A stretch of DNA of 64,000 bases from an uncultured Collinsella sp. (lineage in GTDB: Bacteria; Actinomycetota; Coriobacteriia; Coriobacteriales; Coriobacteriaceae). Numbering within the stretch: the first letter of the stretch is position 1; every line of letters starts with the position of its first letter. This document shows positions 28,410-36,163 of the stretch, one piece after another. The notes under the pieces were generated by a model, which was given only the letters and a program-made list of their open reading frames with translations, was not told the origin of the DNA and ran no database searches. The translations under genes were made by a program, and so were the position numbers. The stretch spans positions 1 through 64,000 of the forward strand of contig CAKTWK010000004.1 of the NCBI GenBank assembly GCA_934630735.1, read 5' to 3'.

Positions 28410-29726
28410 TTAGCCGTGGGCGATCTTGTTTCTCAGCAAGAAGTCGACCGCCCCTACGATTCTGATGCCGTCGATGTCTGTTGGATGCTCACCATCCCTG
28501 ACGATCAGGATCTTCTCGTACGAATCAGGGATTTTTCCCAGCGTGTTTAGTTTGAGCGGTCGCAGCTCGCGCTCTCTGGTCGCCTCGGCGTCGATCCGTT
28601 CGGTAACCTGGATATATTTACGGTCCGATCCCTCGCCGATTGCGACAAAGTCGATTTCCCCCGCGCGCAGATGGCCGCAAAACACTTCGTATCCTTCAAA
28701 GACAAGCTGGTTGTAGATAACGTTCTCGAGCATCCTTCCGCTATCGCTGCCTCTATATCCGTCAAGATAGCTGCGGATTCCCGTATCGGCTATGTAATAT
28801 TTACCGCCTGTCTTGAGAAGCTCCCGCCCCTTGACGTCATACCTTTTTACCTTGGTAAACAGGTACGTCTCTTCCAGAGCGTCAATATACGCCGACACCG
28901 TCGATGCGTTGGTCTTACCGCCCGATGATTCGTTGAGCGTCCCTACGATTTTGTTGACCGAAGTTTGATTGGAGATGTTGTCTGCCAGATACGCACAGAG
29001 CCGCTCGAGAACGTCGCGCTTGGTGATAGCTCCGCGACCTCTACGCGTCGCGCGCAATAGGATATCGCGCGCGACAATCGTCTGATAGAGGCTGCGGATG
29101 TAGTCGCGGCACGGTTCGCGTCTCGGCTCGTCATGAGCCAGAAACGGCATGCCGCCATAGGTTATGTACTGCTCGAGCACGGTGTTTGAATTAAGGCGAT
29201 CGCCCGTCTTGGAAACGAGCTCAACCCTCTCGCCAAGCCCTTCGGCGACGACCGCATCAATCGAGCGAAAATCAAGATACTCGCCAAACGTGAGCGGCTG
29301 CATCTTGACCTCGATATACCGGCCCGAGATAAGCGTTGCAAGCTCGCTCGATAGCAAAAAGGCATTGGAGCCCGTGACATAGATATCGCACGGCAAATCG
29401 ATTCGGAGCGAGTTAACCGCCCTTTCCCAGCCCTCGACATTCTGGAGCTCGTCAAAGAACAGATAGGGGCGATCGACACCGTCAACGCGCTCCCGAACCA
29501 TGCGATAAAACGTCAGGTAATCTGTAACTCCCGCATACTCTAGAGATTCCATCTTAAAGGTCAGCAAACGCTCGGCCGGCACCCCCTGTTGCGCCAGGTG
29601 CTCCCTCATCATGTCCAATAACGTGGATTTGCCGCAACGGCGTATACCCGTCACGATTTTGATGAGGTCGGTATCCTGAAAAGCAATGAGTCGATCAAGA
29701 TAGCGGCTTCGGCGAACGATATTCAT
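28410..29726 (-). CDS. AAA-type ATPase with DUF4143 C-terminal domain
   Basis: A 438-aa protein: Walker A GIRRCGKST (27-35), Walker B YLFFDELQ (88-95), sensor-like YVTGSNAF, then the DUF4143 region with LTFGEYLDF and the conserved C-terminal restriction-like motif GEIDFVAIG, which resembles a PD-(D/E)XK core. Function of this widespread family is unknown. GC is clearly lower than its neighbours. It is bracketed by two copies of the same palindrome and preceded by a double palindrome at 29753-29832, so it looks like an acquired cassette. Confidence 0.85.
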   Translation of the reverse strand: MNIVRRSRYLDRLIAFQDTDLIKIVTGIRRCGKSTLLDMMREHLAQQGVPAERLLTFKMESLEYAGVTDYLTFYRMVRERVDGVDRPYLFFDELQNVEGWERAVNSLRIDLPCDIYVTGSNAFLLSSELATLISGRYIEVKMQPLTFGEYLDFRSIDAVVAEGLGERVELVSKTGDRLNSNTVLEQYITYGGMPFLAHDEPRREPCRDYIRSLYQTIVARDILLRATRRGRGAITKRDVLERLCAYLADNISNQTSVNKIVGTLNESSGGKTNASTVSAYIDALEETYLFTKVKRYDVKGRELLKTGGKYYIADTGIRSYLDGYRGSDSGRMLENVIYNQLVFEGYEVFCGHLRAGEIDFVAIGEGSDRKYIQVTERIDAEATRERELRPLKLNTLGKIPDSYEKILIVRDGEHPTDIDGIRIVGAVDFLLRNKIAHG

Positions 29727-29752
29727 AGAGTCTCCCTAGCGCCCGTCCAGAC

Positions 29753-29799
29753 GTAACATCTTATAAACTTGCAGACTTTGCAAGTTTATAAGATGTTAC
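29753..29799. promoter_or_regulatory. 21-bp inverted repeat upstream of the ATPase gene
   Basis: GTAACATCTTATAAACTTGCA is repeated inverted and perfect after a 5-base loop. AT-rich, 27 bases before the start codon. Operator or hairpin. Confidence 0.6.
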
Positions 29800-29832
29800 C
29801 TTACAAACTTGCAAATAATGCGAGTTTGTAAG
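29800..29832. promoter_or_regulatory. second inverted repeat, same half-site
   Basis: CTTACAAACTTGCA and TGCGAGTTTGTAAG, one mismatch, 5-base centre. Shares the half-site CTT(A/G)(C/T)AAACTTGCA with the neighbour palindrome, centres 40 bases apart. Confidence 0.6.
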
Positions 29833-29880
29833 AAATGAGCCGCCTCCTCCGCTTTAAAACAAACTCGCGGTGCCGCTCGT

Positions 29881-29915
29881 CGATGTGACAAAGGGACTAT
29901 CCCTTTGTCACATCG
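29881..29915. repeat. ATGTGACAAAGGGA palindrome
   Basis: Perfect 16+16 inverted repeat around CTA; the core 31 bases equal those at 28372-28402. The rest of 29833-29982 has no gene. Confidence 0.8.
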
Positions 29916-29982
29916 AAGTTGCGGTGGAATAGTTCCCGTTTGTGCGATTGCTCGGGCTATTTAGGAACTATTTCACCGCAAG

Positions 29983-30849
29983 TTATTTGAGGACAACGGG
30001 GATTTGGATGCAGCAGAAGTCCTCTTGGTGGGACTCGTCGTAGCTGGTGGTATCGAGGTAGCAAAAATCGAAGGCGTTGCCGATGGGCTGGAGTGCGTGC
30101 TCGTCCATGCAGGCGACGACAGCACGGATGCCTTCGGGCTCGTACGGCATGCCCCAGCGGCTCATGCACAGGCATGTGCCCTCGGGCAGTACCTCGACGC
30201 CAATCTCTGCCAGCTCGGCAGGATCGCTCGGCAGCATTTCCTCGGCACCGCGCGGCAGCACGGCAAAGGAGCCGGCGCCGGCGATGGGGTCGTCGGAATG
30301 CAGTGCCTCGCGACGCAACATGGCGCCCCAACCGCGCATGGGGCGCGTACCCGTGAGCGCACGCATGCGCAGAATCGCGCGCATGAGCGTGGGGTGCAGC
30401 ATCGAGCGGCCGCGCTCGATATCGCCTGGAAACTCCTCAAAGACCACGAAGCGGCGCTCGAACTGCTTGAGCTCCGGTTTGCCCTCGCGCTCACGCCAAT
30501 AGACCGCCTCGTCATAAAAACTCAGCCGCTCCTGAACGCTCGCACGCTCGGCTTTGAGCCCGGCGATCTGCTCGTCGAGCGCCTGCACCCGCGAGCGCAG
30601 GTGATCGGTCATCTCTCCGATGTCGAACGTCGAGGTCAGGCGGTCAATCTCGTCGAGTTCGAGCCCCAGGTCGCGCAACATGCAGATCAGACGCATGAGC
30701 GGGATCTGCATGGGCGAATAAAAACGGTAGCCCTTCTCGTTGACCACGGCAGGTTTAAACAGGCCGATCTTGTCGTAGTAGATGAGCGTTTGGCGCGAAA
30801 CATTAAACAAGCTCGCCATCTCGCTAATCGCATACATGCCCGTCTGCAT
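29983..30849 (-). CDS. MerR-family transcriptional regulator with GyrI-like effector domain
   Basis: A 288-aa regulator: N-terminal MerR helix-turn-helix (YAISEMASLFNVSRQTLIYY, YDKIGLFKPA), a long helix (~75-115), and a C-terminal ~150-residue domain ending QEDFCCIQIPV, typical of the GyrI/BmrR small-molecule-binding fold. Start ATG 30849 with GGAGG upstream. It is the last gene of the ubiX/ubiD locus and is a candidate sensor of the aromatic acid or its product, but ubiX ends in a terminator just before it, so it may be expressed separately. Confidence 0.88.
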   Translation of the reverse strand: MQTGMYAISEMASLFNVSRQTLIYYDKIGLFKPAVVNEKGYRFYSPMQIPLMRLICMLRDLGLELDEIDRLTSTFDIGEMTDHLRSRVQALDEQIAGLKAERASVQERLSFYDEAVYWREREGKPELKQFERRFVVFEEFPGDIERGRSMLHPTLMRAILRMRALTGTRPMRGWGAMLRREALHSDDPIAGAGSFAVLPRGAEEMLPSDPAELAEIGVEVLPEGTCLCMSRWGMPYEPEGIRAVVACMDEHALQPIGNAFDFCYLDTTSYDESHQEDFCCIQIPVVLK

Positions 30850-30880
30850 AAGTCCTCCCGACACATCCTTTTAGCGCACA

Positions 30881-30910
30881 AAGCCCGCCGCCCACAGGGG
30901 CAGCGGGCTC
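30881..30910 (-). terminator. terminator after ubiX
   Basis: GAGCCCGCTGCCC paired with GGGCGGCGGGCTTTG on the minus strand; stem of about 10 bp with a short T-tract. Confidence 0.7.
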
Positions 30911-30941
30911 AAACACTCCTCGTATCCTACCCTAAAAGCGC

Positions 30942-31520
30942 CTATGACCAGCGCTTATAGTTTGCACATGACACGCCAACGGCCTCGAGCGCCTTGGCGG
31001 CGATGTGATGCACCGCGTCATCGAGCGTGGCGGGGCCGTTGTAAAACGTGAGCATGGGCGGCATGAGCATGACGCCCGGCACGCGCGCCAGGCGCGCCAT
31101 GTTATCGATGTGAATGGCGCTGAAGGGCGTCTCGCGCACCATGAGCACCAGGCGGCGCTGCTCTTTCATCTGCACGTCGGCCGCGCGCAGCAACAGGTTT
31201 TCGCTGTAGCCGCTCGCGATGCCGGCAAGCGTCTTCATGGAGCAGGGCGCCACGATCATACCGTCGACCGGATAGGTACCGCTTGCGATGGCGGCGCCGA
31301 TGTTCTTGTTGTCGTAGACCACATCGGCATAGCACGCAAACTCGTCGAGCGTCATGCCGAGCTCCTGCTCGATGGTGATCTCTCCCCCGCGCGTGACGAC
31401 AAGCGCCGACTCGGCACCGGCCTGACGCAGGCACTTGAGACACTCGAGGCCCAGCGCAGCGCCGCTGGCACCAGAAACGCCAACGACAATGCGACGGGGA
31501 CGAACAGAAGACTCAGGCAT
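30942..31520 (-). CDS. ubiX: UbiX-family flavin prenyltransferase
   Basis: It joins a dimethylallyl group to FMN to make prenyl-FMN, the cofactor of UbiD decarboxylases. At 192 aa the Rossmann-like flavoprotein opens with VVGVSGASGA (12-21) and carries the family marks APCSMKTLAGIASG and LVLMVRETPFSAIH. A ubiquinone role is unlikely, as no ubi pathway is nearby and the host is presumably anaerobic. Next to ubiD in the same orientation. Start ATG 31520 with AAGGAG upstream. Confidence 0.93.
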   Translation of the reverse strand: MPESSVRPRRIVVGVSGASGAALGLECLKCLRQAGAESALVVTRGGEITIEQELGMTLDEFACYADVVYDNKNIGAAIASGTYPVDGMIVAPCSMKTLAGIASGYSENLLLRAADVQMKEQRRLVLMVRETPFSAIHIDNMARLARVPGVMLMPPMLTFYNGPATLDDAVHHIAAKALEAVGVSCANYKRWS

Positions 31521-31580
31521 GACAACTCCTTGACTACTTGGTAGGGCTTACCAGCAACAACAAAATGGCGGCTATAGGTC

Positions 31581-31731
31581 GGGCAATGTCAGCGAGCGCG
31601 CGCCTGGCGAGACAAGGTGCCCCGAAACAAAAAGGCATAGGGCTTATGCCCATGCCTTCGCAGCTGAGGGGCAGATTGTCCGCCAGGCGCGGGCGCAGCG
31701 TCGACCGGTGCGGCGTTTGTTAAAACGCCGC
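31581..31731 (-). repeat. stop-adjacent structured repeat overlapping the ubiD stop
   Basis: The first hairpin (GCGGCGTT/AACGCCGC) contains the last codons of ubiD, and the TAA stop lies in its loop. Then ACCGGTCGACGCTGCGC, a long stem (GCGCCTGGCG.GACAA with TTGTCTCGCCAGGCGC), an inner GGCATGGGCATAAGCCC hairpin, and the tail CGCTCGCTGACATTGCCC. Fills the gap 31521-31719 between ubiD and ubiX. Confidence 0.65.
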
Positions 31732-33210
31732 AATCTCCCTAGCCCACTTGTCCTTGTCGATCTCCATGAACTGCGAGCGGATGAAGCTCTTCTTGAGGTT
31801 GAACGGGACCGTGCAGTCGAAGATGGCCTTGCAGGCGATGCCGTGCTCGCGGATCGTGGGATCGAACGCGGGGTCGTTGGACGGGTCGAGCACGTGGCAG
31901 TGGCAGCCAGGGATGGTGATGAGGTCGACGTCGGCCTGGAAGCGCGTGGTCATGGCCCACATCACGTCGCTCATATCGAAGATGTCGACGTCCTCGTCAA
32001 CAAGAATCACATGCTTGAGCTCGGAGAATGCCGAGAAGGCGAGCATGGTGGCGTTGCGCTGACGGCCCTCGTCATTTTTGCTCGACTTCTTGAACTGCAT
32101 GATGGCAACGAACTTGCCGCCGCCGCAGGGGGCGGCGTGGACGTTGAGCAGGCGGCCCGGGATGGCGGTCTCGACCATCTTGTAGATGGAGGCCTCGGTG
32201 GGGATGCCGGCCATGGAAACGTGCTCGTGCGAAGGGCCGATGCAGCTCTCCATGATGGGATTGACGCGCGTGGTGACGGCGGTGATCTTGATCACCGGGC
32301 AGACCTTGGCGCCGCCGGTGTAGCCGGGGAACTCGGGCATGGCGTAGCCGTGGCCGTTGACGTCCTCGTTGATGGTCTCGTCGTGCATGAGGTAGCCCTC
32401 GAGCACGTACTCGGCATTGGCAATGCACTTCTGCGGAACGGCGACGCAGTCGGCAAGCTCGACGGCGTGGCCGCGCAGGGCGCCGGCGATCTGCAGCTCG
32501 TTGAAGCCGAGCGGCGTGGTGGGAGCCTCGAAACCGCAGCACATGTACACGGCGGGGTCCAGACCGATGGAGATGGAGATGGGCATGTCCTCGCCGCGCT
32601 GGCAGTACTCGTCAAAGAACGCGCCCAGGTGACGGCTGCCCGGGGTAATCCACATGGCGAGCTTGTCCTTGTCGACGCAGGAGAAGCGGTGGATGGTCAC
32701 GTCGGACTGGGAGCCGTCGGGGCTCGTGCCGTAGGCGAGGCCCATGGTGATGTAGGGGCCGCCGTCGACGGGCGTGTTGGTGGGGGCGGGAACGATCTTG
32801 CGCAGGTCAAAGCCCTCGTCGGTCGCCTTGTACACGACCTCCTGGCAGTCGACATGCTTGCCCTCGGCGATCTGCTCGGGCGCGATCAGGTTCTCGAAGC
32901 GCTTACCGATCTCGAGGCCCAGGTGCTCCTCGTCCAGATCGAGCAGGGCGGCAACGCGCTTGCGGCTGGCAAGCATGCCGATGCAGACCTTGGCATCGTC
33001 AAAGCCCTTGACGTTGTTGAAGACCATCGCCGGACCCTCTTTGGTCGGGCGCATAACGGTGCCGCCGGCACCGACGTGGCGATAGACGCCCGAGACCTCG
33101 GCGTCCGCGTCGACCTGGGTGTCGGTCTCGAGCAGCTGGCCCGGCATCTTGCGCAAAAAGTCGAGTGCGGAGCGCAGGTCGTGGATCTGGGAAGCATCGG
33201 TAGTGGACAT
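31720..33210 (-). CDS. UbiD-family prenyl-FMN-dependent decarboxylase
   Basis: A 496-aa cytoplasmic (de)carboxylase of aromatic or unsaturated acids using prenyl-FMN. Family segments visible include GGPYITMGLAYG, ELQIAGALRG, PEFPGYTGG, ESCIGPSHEHVSM and the late VILVDEDVDIFD. Start ATG 33210 with AAAGGAG upstream. Located between a DASS-type anion transporter and ubiX, which argues for uptake and decarboxylation of a hydroxybenzoate-, gallate- or protocatechuate-like acid. The substrate cannot be read from the sequence. Confidence 0.92.
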   Translation of the reverse strand: MSTTDASQIHDLRSALDFLRKMPGQLLETDTQVDADAEVSGVYRHVGAGGTVMRPTKEGPAMVFNNVKGFDDAKVCIGMLASRKRVAALLDLDEEHLGLEIGKRFENLIAPEQIAEGKHVDCQEVVYKATDEGFDLRKIVPAPTNTPVDGGPYITMGLAYGTSPDGSQSDVTIHRFSCVDKDKLAMWITPGSRHLGAFFDEYCQRGEDMPISISIGLDPAVYMCCGFEAPTTPLGFNELQIAGALRGHAVELADCVAVPQKCIANAEYVLEGYLMHDETINEDVNGHGYAMPEFPGYTGGAKVCPVIKITAVTTRVNPIMESCIGPSHEHVSMAGIPTEASIYKMVETAIPGRLLNVHAAPCGGGKFVAIMQFKKSSKNDEGRQRNATMLAFSAFSELKHVILVDEDVDIFDMSDVMWAMTTRFQADVDLITIPGCHCHVLDPSNDPAFDPTIREHGIACKAIFDCTVPFNLKKSFIRSQFMEIDKDKWAREIAAF

Positions 33211-33232
33211 GGCGTGCTCCTTTCGGGAGAGT

Positions 33233-33258
33233 GCCCGGCGGCGGGAGTGCCGCCGGGC
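33233..33258. other. hairpin between transporter and ubiD genes
   Basis: GCCCGGCGGC / GCCGCCGGGC perfect 10-bp stem, 6-base loop, no T-run. Possible mRNA processing or stabilising stem. Confidence 0.5.
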
Positions 33259-33293
33259 TGGGTAACGTAGTGGGGCCGCGGCGCTCATAGATG

Positions 33294-33362
33294 GAGCACT
33301 CGGCCACTTGTGGTTCGAGCACTCGGCTGCTTACAGCCCAAGCACTCGACTGCTTACATCAG
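33294..33362. repeat. three tandem 23-bp repeats over the transporter stop codon
   Basis: GAGCACTCGGCYRCTTRY-type units at 33294, 33317 and 33340; the last unit includes the stop of the DASS-type gene. Confidence 0.6.
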
Positions 33363-34811
33363 GCCAAAGAGGTGGAACCAGGCGGCCTCGACCAGCACGA
33401 CGATAAAGACGACCGCGGTGAGGGGAATACCCATGCGCATGGCCTCTTTGGAGGTGTAGTCGCCGGCGTCCTTGCCCTCGCCGATAAGGATCGGCAGGTT
33501 GTGGAACGGCAGGATGTAGTGGATGTTGATGGACGTGAAGACGATGAGCGCCACGGCAAGCGGGCTTACGCTGGAGCCGGCCGCGAAGCTGATGAACGCC
33601 GGCACGCACACACCGAGCACGGCCATGACCGAGCCCATGAACATGTGGATGATCATGGAGAGCGCGGCGACAAGCAGGGCGAACAGGAAGATGTTCTCGG
33701 GCACGGAGCTGGGAAGCACGACGTCGGCGATCCAGGCGTTCATGCCGGTGGCGCCGCCCACGGAACCCACGGCCATGGCGGCCGTCAGGAACATGAGGGA
33801 CTTGATGTCGACGGCGTTCCAGCTGGCGGGCGTGAGGACCTCGCCGATGATGGGCATGGCGAGAGAGACGCCGATGGCCAGGGTAACCCAGCCGATGTAA
33901 TCGCCCGAGACAGTGAGCCACAGCGCGATGGCGATGACAAGCCACACGATGGTGCGGATCTCCTTGACGGAGAGCTTGCCGAGCGCGGCCTGCTTGGCCA
34001 CGATCTGCTCGCGATCGTAGGCGAGCTCCTTGCTAGGCTTAAAGAGGAAGAGGCCCAAGAACAGGGTGCACAGCAGCGCGACCAGCATGGGCACGCTCAT
34101 GTACAGGAACCAGTCGACAAAGGACGGGCTCATGCCGCCGGCCTCGGCACTGTACTGCGCAACGAGCGGGTTGAGCGTGGAGTCGCCCGTCAGGAAGAAC
34201 ATGGAGCCCGGGGCGGCAGCGGCAAACACGAGGAAGCCGAGCTTGCCGCGGTCATCGTCACCGTAGCCGGCGGACTCGGCGATGACCGAGACGACGGCGA
34301 GGATGAGGAAGGCACGGGGGAACGGATGAGGGATCAGCAGCGACAGCACAAAGGTGAGCGTGAAGATCGAGATGATGAGCGACTTGGCGTCGCGCACGAA
34401 CTTGAGCATGAACGCATAGGCGATGCGCTCGCCCAGGCCCGACTCCTTGACCGCGCTGGCGATGAGGTAGGCGCCGATGACGAGCCACATAGTGGCCTTA
34501 GTCCACGAGCTAAACGTGGAGGCGACCGTCGCCGAGATGCTCGCGGCGCCCGTGTCGTCCACGCACACCTTGAACAGAACGAGCAGCGCGCAGTAGAGCA
34601 GGCCCACAAAGCCCGGCTGTGCCACGCCACACGCCCAGAACACCACCGTGGCGAGCGTCAACGCCAGACAGGTCTGACCGCCGACCGTAAGCTCGACCGT
34701 CGAGCTCAGCTCCGCCAAAGGAAGAAACTTCACCAGCAAAAAGACAACGATACCCAACACAAAGCCAATTTCGCGCTTGGTGATCTTAAACGCCTTCTTT
34801 TCCGCTTCCAT
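33354..34811 (-). CDS. DASS/SLC13-type anion symporter
   Basis: A 485-aa membrane protein with about 12 helices. It matches the divalent-anion:sodium symporter pattern: TKATMWLVIGAYLIASAV, the helix-loop SLLIPHPFPRAF, GDSTLNPLVAQ, and a second-half repeat VGSVGGATGMNAWIAD and NIHYILPFHNLPILIGEG. Expected to import a carboxylate anion. In an operon with ubiD and ubiX, so most likely it brings in the acid that UbiD decarboxylates; antiport of the product is also possible. Confidence 0.85.
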   Translation of the reverse strand: MEAEKKAFKITKREIGFVLGIVVFLLVKFLPLAELSSTVELTVGGQTCLALTLATVVFWACGVAQPGFVGLLYCALLVLFKVCVDDTGAASISATVASTFSSWTKATMWLVIGAYLIASAVKESGLGERIAYAFMLKFVRDAKSLIISIFTLTFVLSLLIPHPFPRAFLILAVVSVIAESAGYGDDDRGKLGFLVFAAAAPGSMFFLTGDSTLNPLVAQYSAEAGGMSPSFVDWFLYMSVPMLVALLCTLFLGLFLFKPSKELAYDREQIVAKQAALGKLSVKEIRTIVWLVIAIALWLTVSGDYIGWVTLAIGVSLAMPIIGEVLTPASWNAVDIKSLMFLTAAMAVGSVGGATGMNAWIADVVLPSSVPENIFLFALLVAALSMIIHMFMGSVMAVLGVCVPAFISFAAGSSVSPLAVALIVFTSINIHYILPFHNLPILIGEGKDAGDYTSKEAMRMGIPLTAVVFIVVLVEAAWFHLFGLM

Positions 34812-34963
34812 CTCCCCACCTTTCTTGTTGAGGGCGCTCCGGATTCGCAGCCACGTTGCCGCTTAAAAAGGGGCGCCCGTTATCGGACACCCCTTACGTT
34901 GCGCTGTGTTGTTGCAATACAGTCAAGCGGGATTTTTTGGATGAGAAGCGATCCTCTGGGCAA

Positions 34964-35028
34964 AAACCGTCACAACATTCGACGCTTTTCCTCGATTTCG
35001 AGATTTTCATCGAATGTTGTGACGGTTT
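34964..35028. repeat. AAACCGTCACAACATTCGA inverted repeat
   Basis: The arms AAACCGTCACAACATTCGA and TCGAATGTTGTGACGGTTT (18-19 bp) enclose about 28 bases. Lies between the fusion gene and the transporter gene. Confidence 0.7.
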
Positions 35029-35030
35029 GG

Positions 35031-35061
35031 ATGTGGCAAAGGGACTGTACCTTTGTTACAT
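35031..35061. repeat. decayed ATGTGACAAAGGGA palindrome
   Basis: ATGTGGCAAAGGGA-CTG-TACCTTTGTTACAT, two or three changes from the perfect copies. It overlaps the stop codon of the fusion gene. Confidence 0.65.
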
Positions 35062-36003
35062 AGCGAGGGCCGTACGGATGGATGGGTCGTTGAGGGCCTC
35101 ACGAAGCCAGGGGGCCAGCTGCTCGGGATGACCCTGCAGGTAGCCGTCGAGCTCGGACGGGGCCACCGGGCGCACTTCCGAGATCTCCTCTTGGTTGATA
35201 TGCAGCTCGCCCGGCTCAACATGGGCAAGGTAGACCTCGCACCATTCGCACTCGCAGCGGCCGTCGCCGTGGTCCTCGCGGTACACCACGTGTCCGAGGT
35301 GCTTGAGCTGATCGGGCTCGCGCGTGATGCCAAGCTCTTCGTTGATGCGACGCGCCGTGGCGGCCGCGACGTCTTCCCCGGGGAGCGGATGGCCGGCACA
35401 GCCATCGGCCAGCACCCCGCCCCACAGGCGTTTGAGCGGACTGCGACGACAGAGCAGCAGGCGCGCGTCTTCGCCCCGGCCCTCGACCAAAAGCGTCAGA
35501 AATGCCTGATGCAGGATGCCCTCGCCGACATGGGCATCGATGCGGTCGACAGGGCCAAGCGCCTCGCCGGTCGCGGCATCGACCGCCACGACCTCGGCGC
35601 CCACACCGCCCTCATCCCAACCGGCGCGCAGAATACGGGCTGCGGCTTCCTCGAGCGCGGCGATGAGCTCCTTGGTGGTGTCGAGCACGCGCTGCAGGTC
35701 GTTCCCGCTCGCCTGTTCAACATGAAAACCCGTACTTGCAACGACCGGCACGCCAAAGCGCGTGGCCAGCGCCGCCGCGATATCGTGCGCCGGGATCTCG
35801 TCTCGATGACACGGAACGGCCAGGATGCTCACCGTCGCCGTACGGCCGGGCTCGGGGCGCGGAATGGCCTGCGCCGTGGCGCCCAGGTGCGCGAACTCCG
35901 GCGAGCAGGCGTACACCGCCATGCCTCGCGGCGTCACCGTCAACTGGGCCTCGAGCACAAACTTGCCCTCGCCCACTGCAACCTTTGTCGTGTGCATACC
36001 CAT
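35056..36003 (-). CDS. fusion of LpdD-like domain with isopentenyl-diphosphate-isomerase-like Nudix domain
   Basis: A 315-aa two-domain protein. Residues ~5-125 match the LpdD-type prenylated-flavin chaperone pattern as I recall it (FAHLGATAQA, VPCHRDEIPAHDIA, TGFHVEQASGNDLQRV). Residues ~165-290 match type I IPP isomerase: AFLTLLV, LLCRRSPLKRLWGGV, the catalytic-cysteine motif DGCAGHPLPGE (Cys 202), RRINEELGI and the metal/catalytic glutamates in ECEWCEVY (251, 253). It would turn IPP into DMAPP, the prenyl source for UbiX, and help load prenyl-FMN into UbiD. First gene of the ubi locus. Start ATG 36003 with AGGAG upstream. The domain names rest on pattern recall, not a search. Confidence 0.7.
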   Translation of the reverse strand: MGMHTTKVAVGEGKFVLEAQLTVTPRGMAVYACSPEFAHLGATAQAIPRPEPGRTATVSILAVPCHRDEIPAHDIAAALATRFGVPVVASTGFHVEQASGNDLQRVLDTTKELIAALEEAAARILRAGWDEGGVGAEVVAVDAATGEALGPVDRIDAHVGEGILHQAFLTLLVEGRGEDARLLLCRRSPLKRLWGGVLADGCAGHPLPGEDVAAATARRINEELGITREPDQLKHLGHVVYREDHGDGRCECEWCEVYLAHVEPGELHINQEEISEVRPVAPSELDGYLQGHPEQLAPWLREALNDPSIRTALAM

Positions 36004-36163
36004 GGGATCTCCTGTCGCCCGCGATGTACCTGAGACCATCTTCGCCTGTATTGCGACTATACAGGCAAGCGCAGCCTGCGACAAAGGGGGCAGGCACCTG
36101 ACACATTCTGTTAGAGTTGCAGGGATTGAATCCCGCTTATTCATGCGACATTGGAGTAAAAAC

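Noticed and set aside
30942..33210. ubiX/ubiD as ubiquinone biosynthesis genes
   Set aside because: No other ubi genes, transporter and regulator context, and presumed anaerobic host point to catabolic decarboxylation.
33301..33345. tRNA-like GGTTCGAGC segment
   Set aside because: It is part of the 23-bp tandem repeats; no cloverleaf can be drawn.
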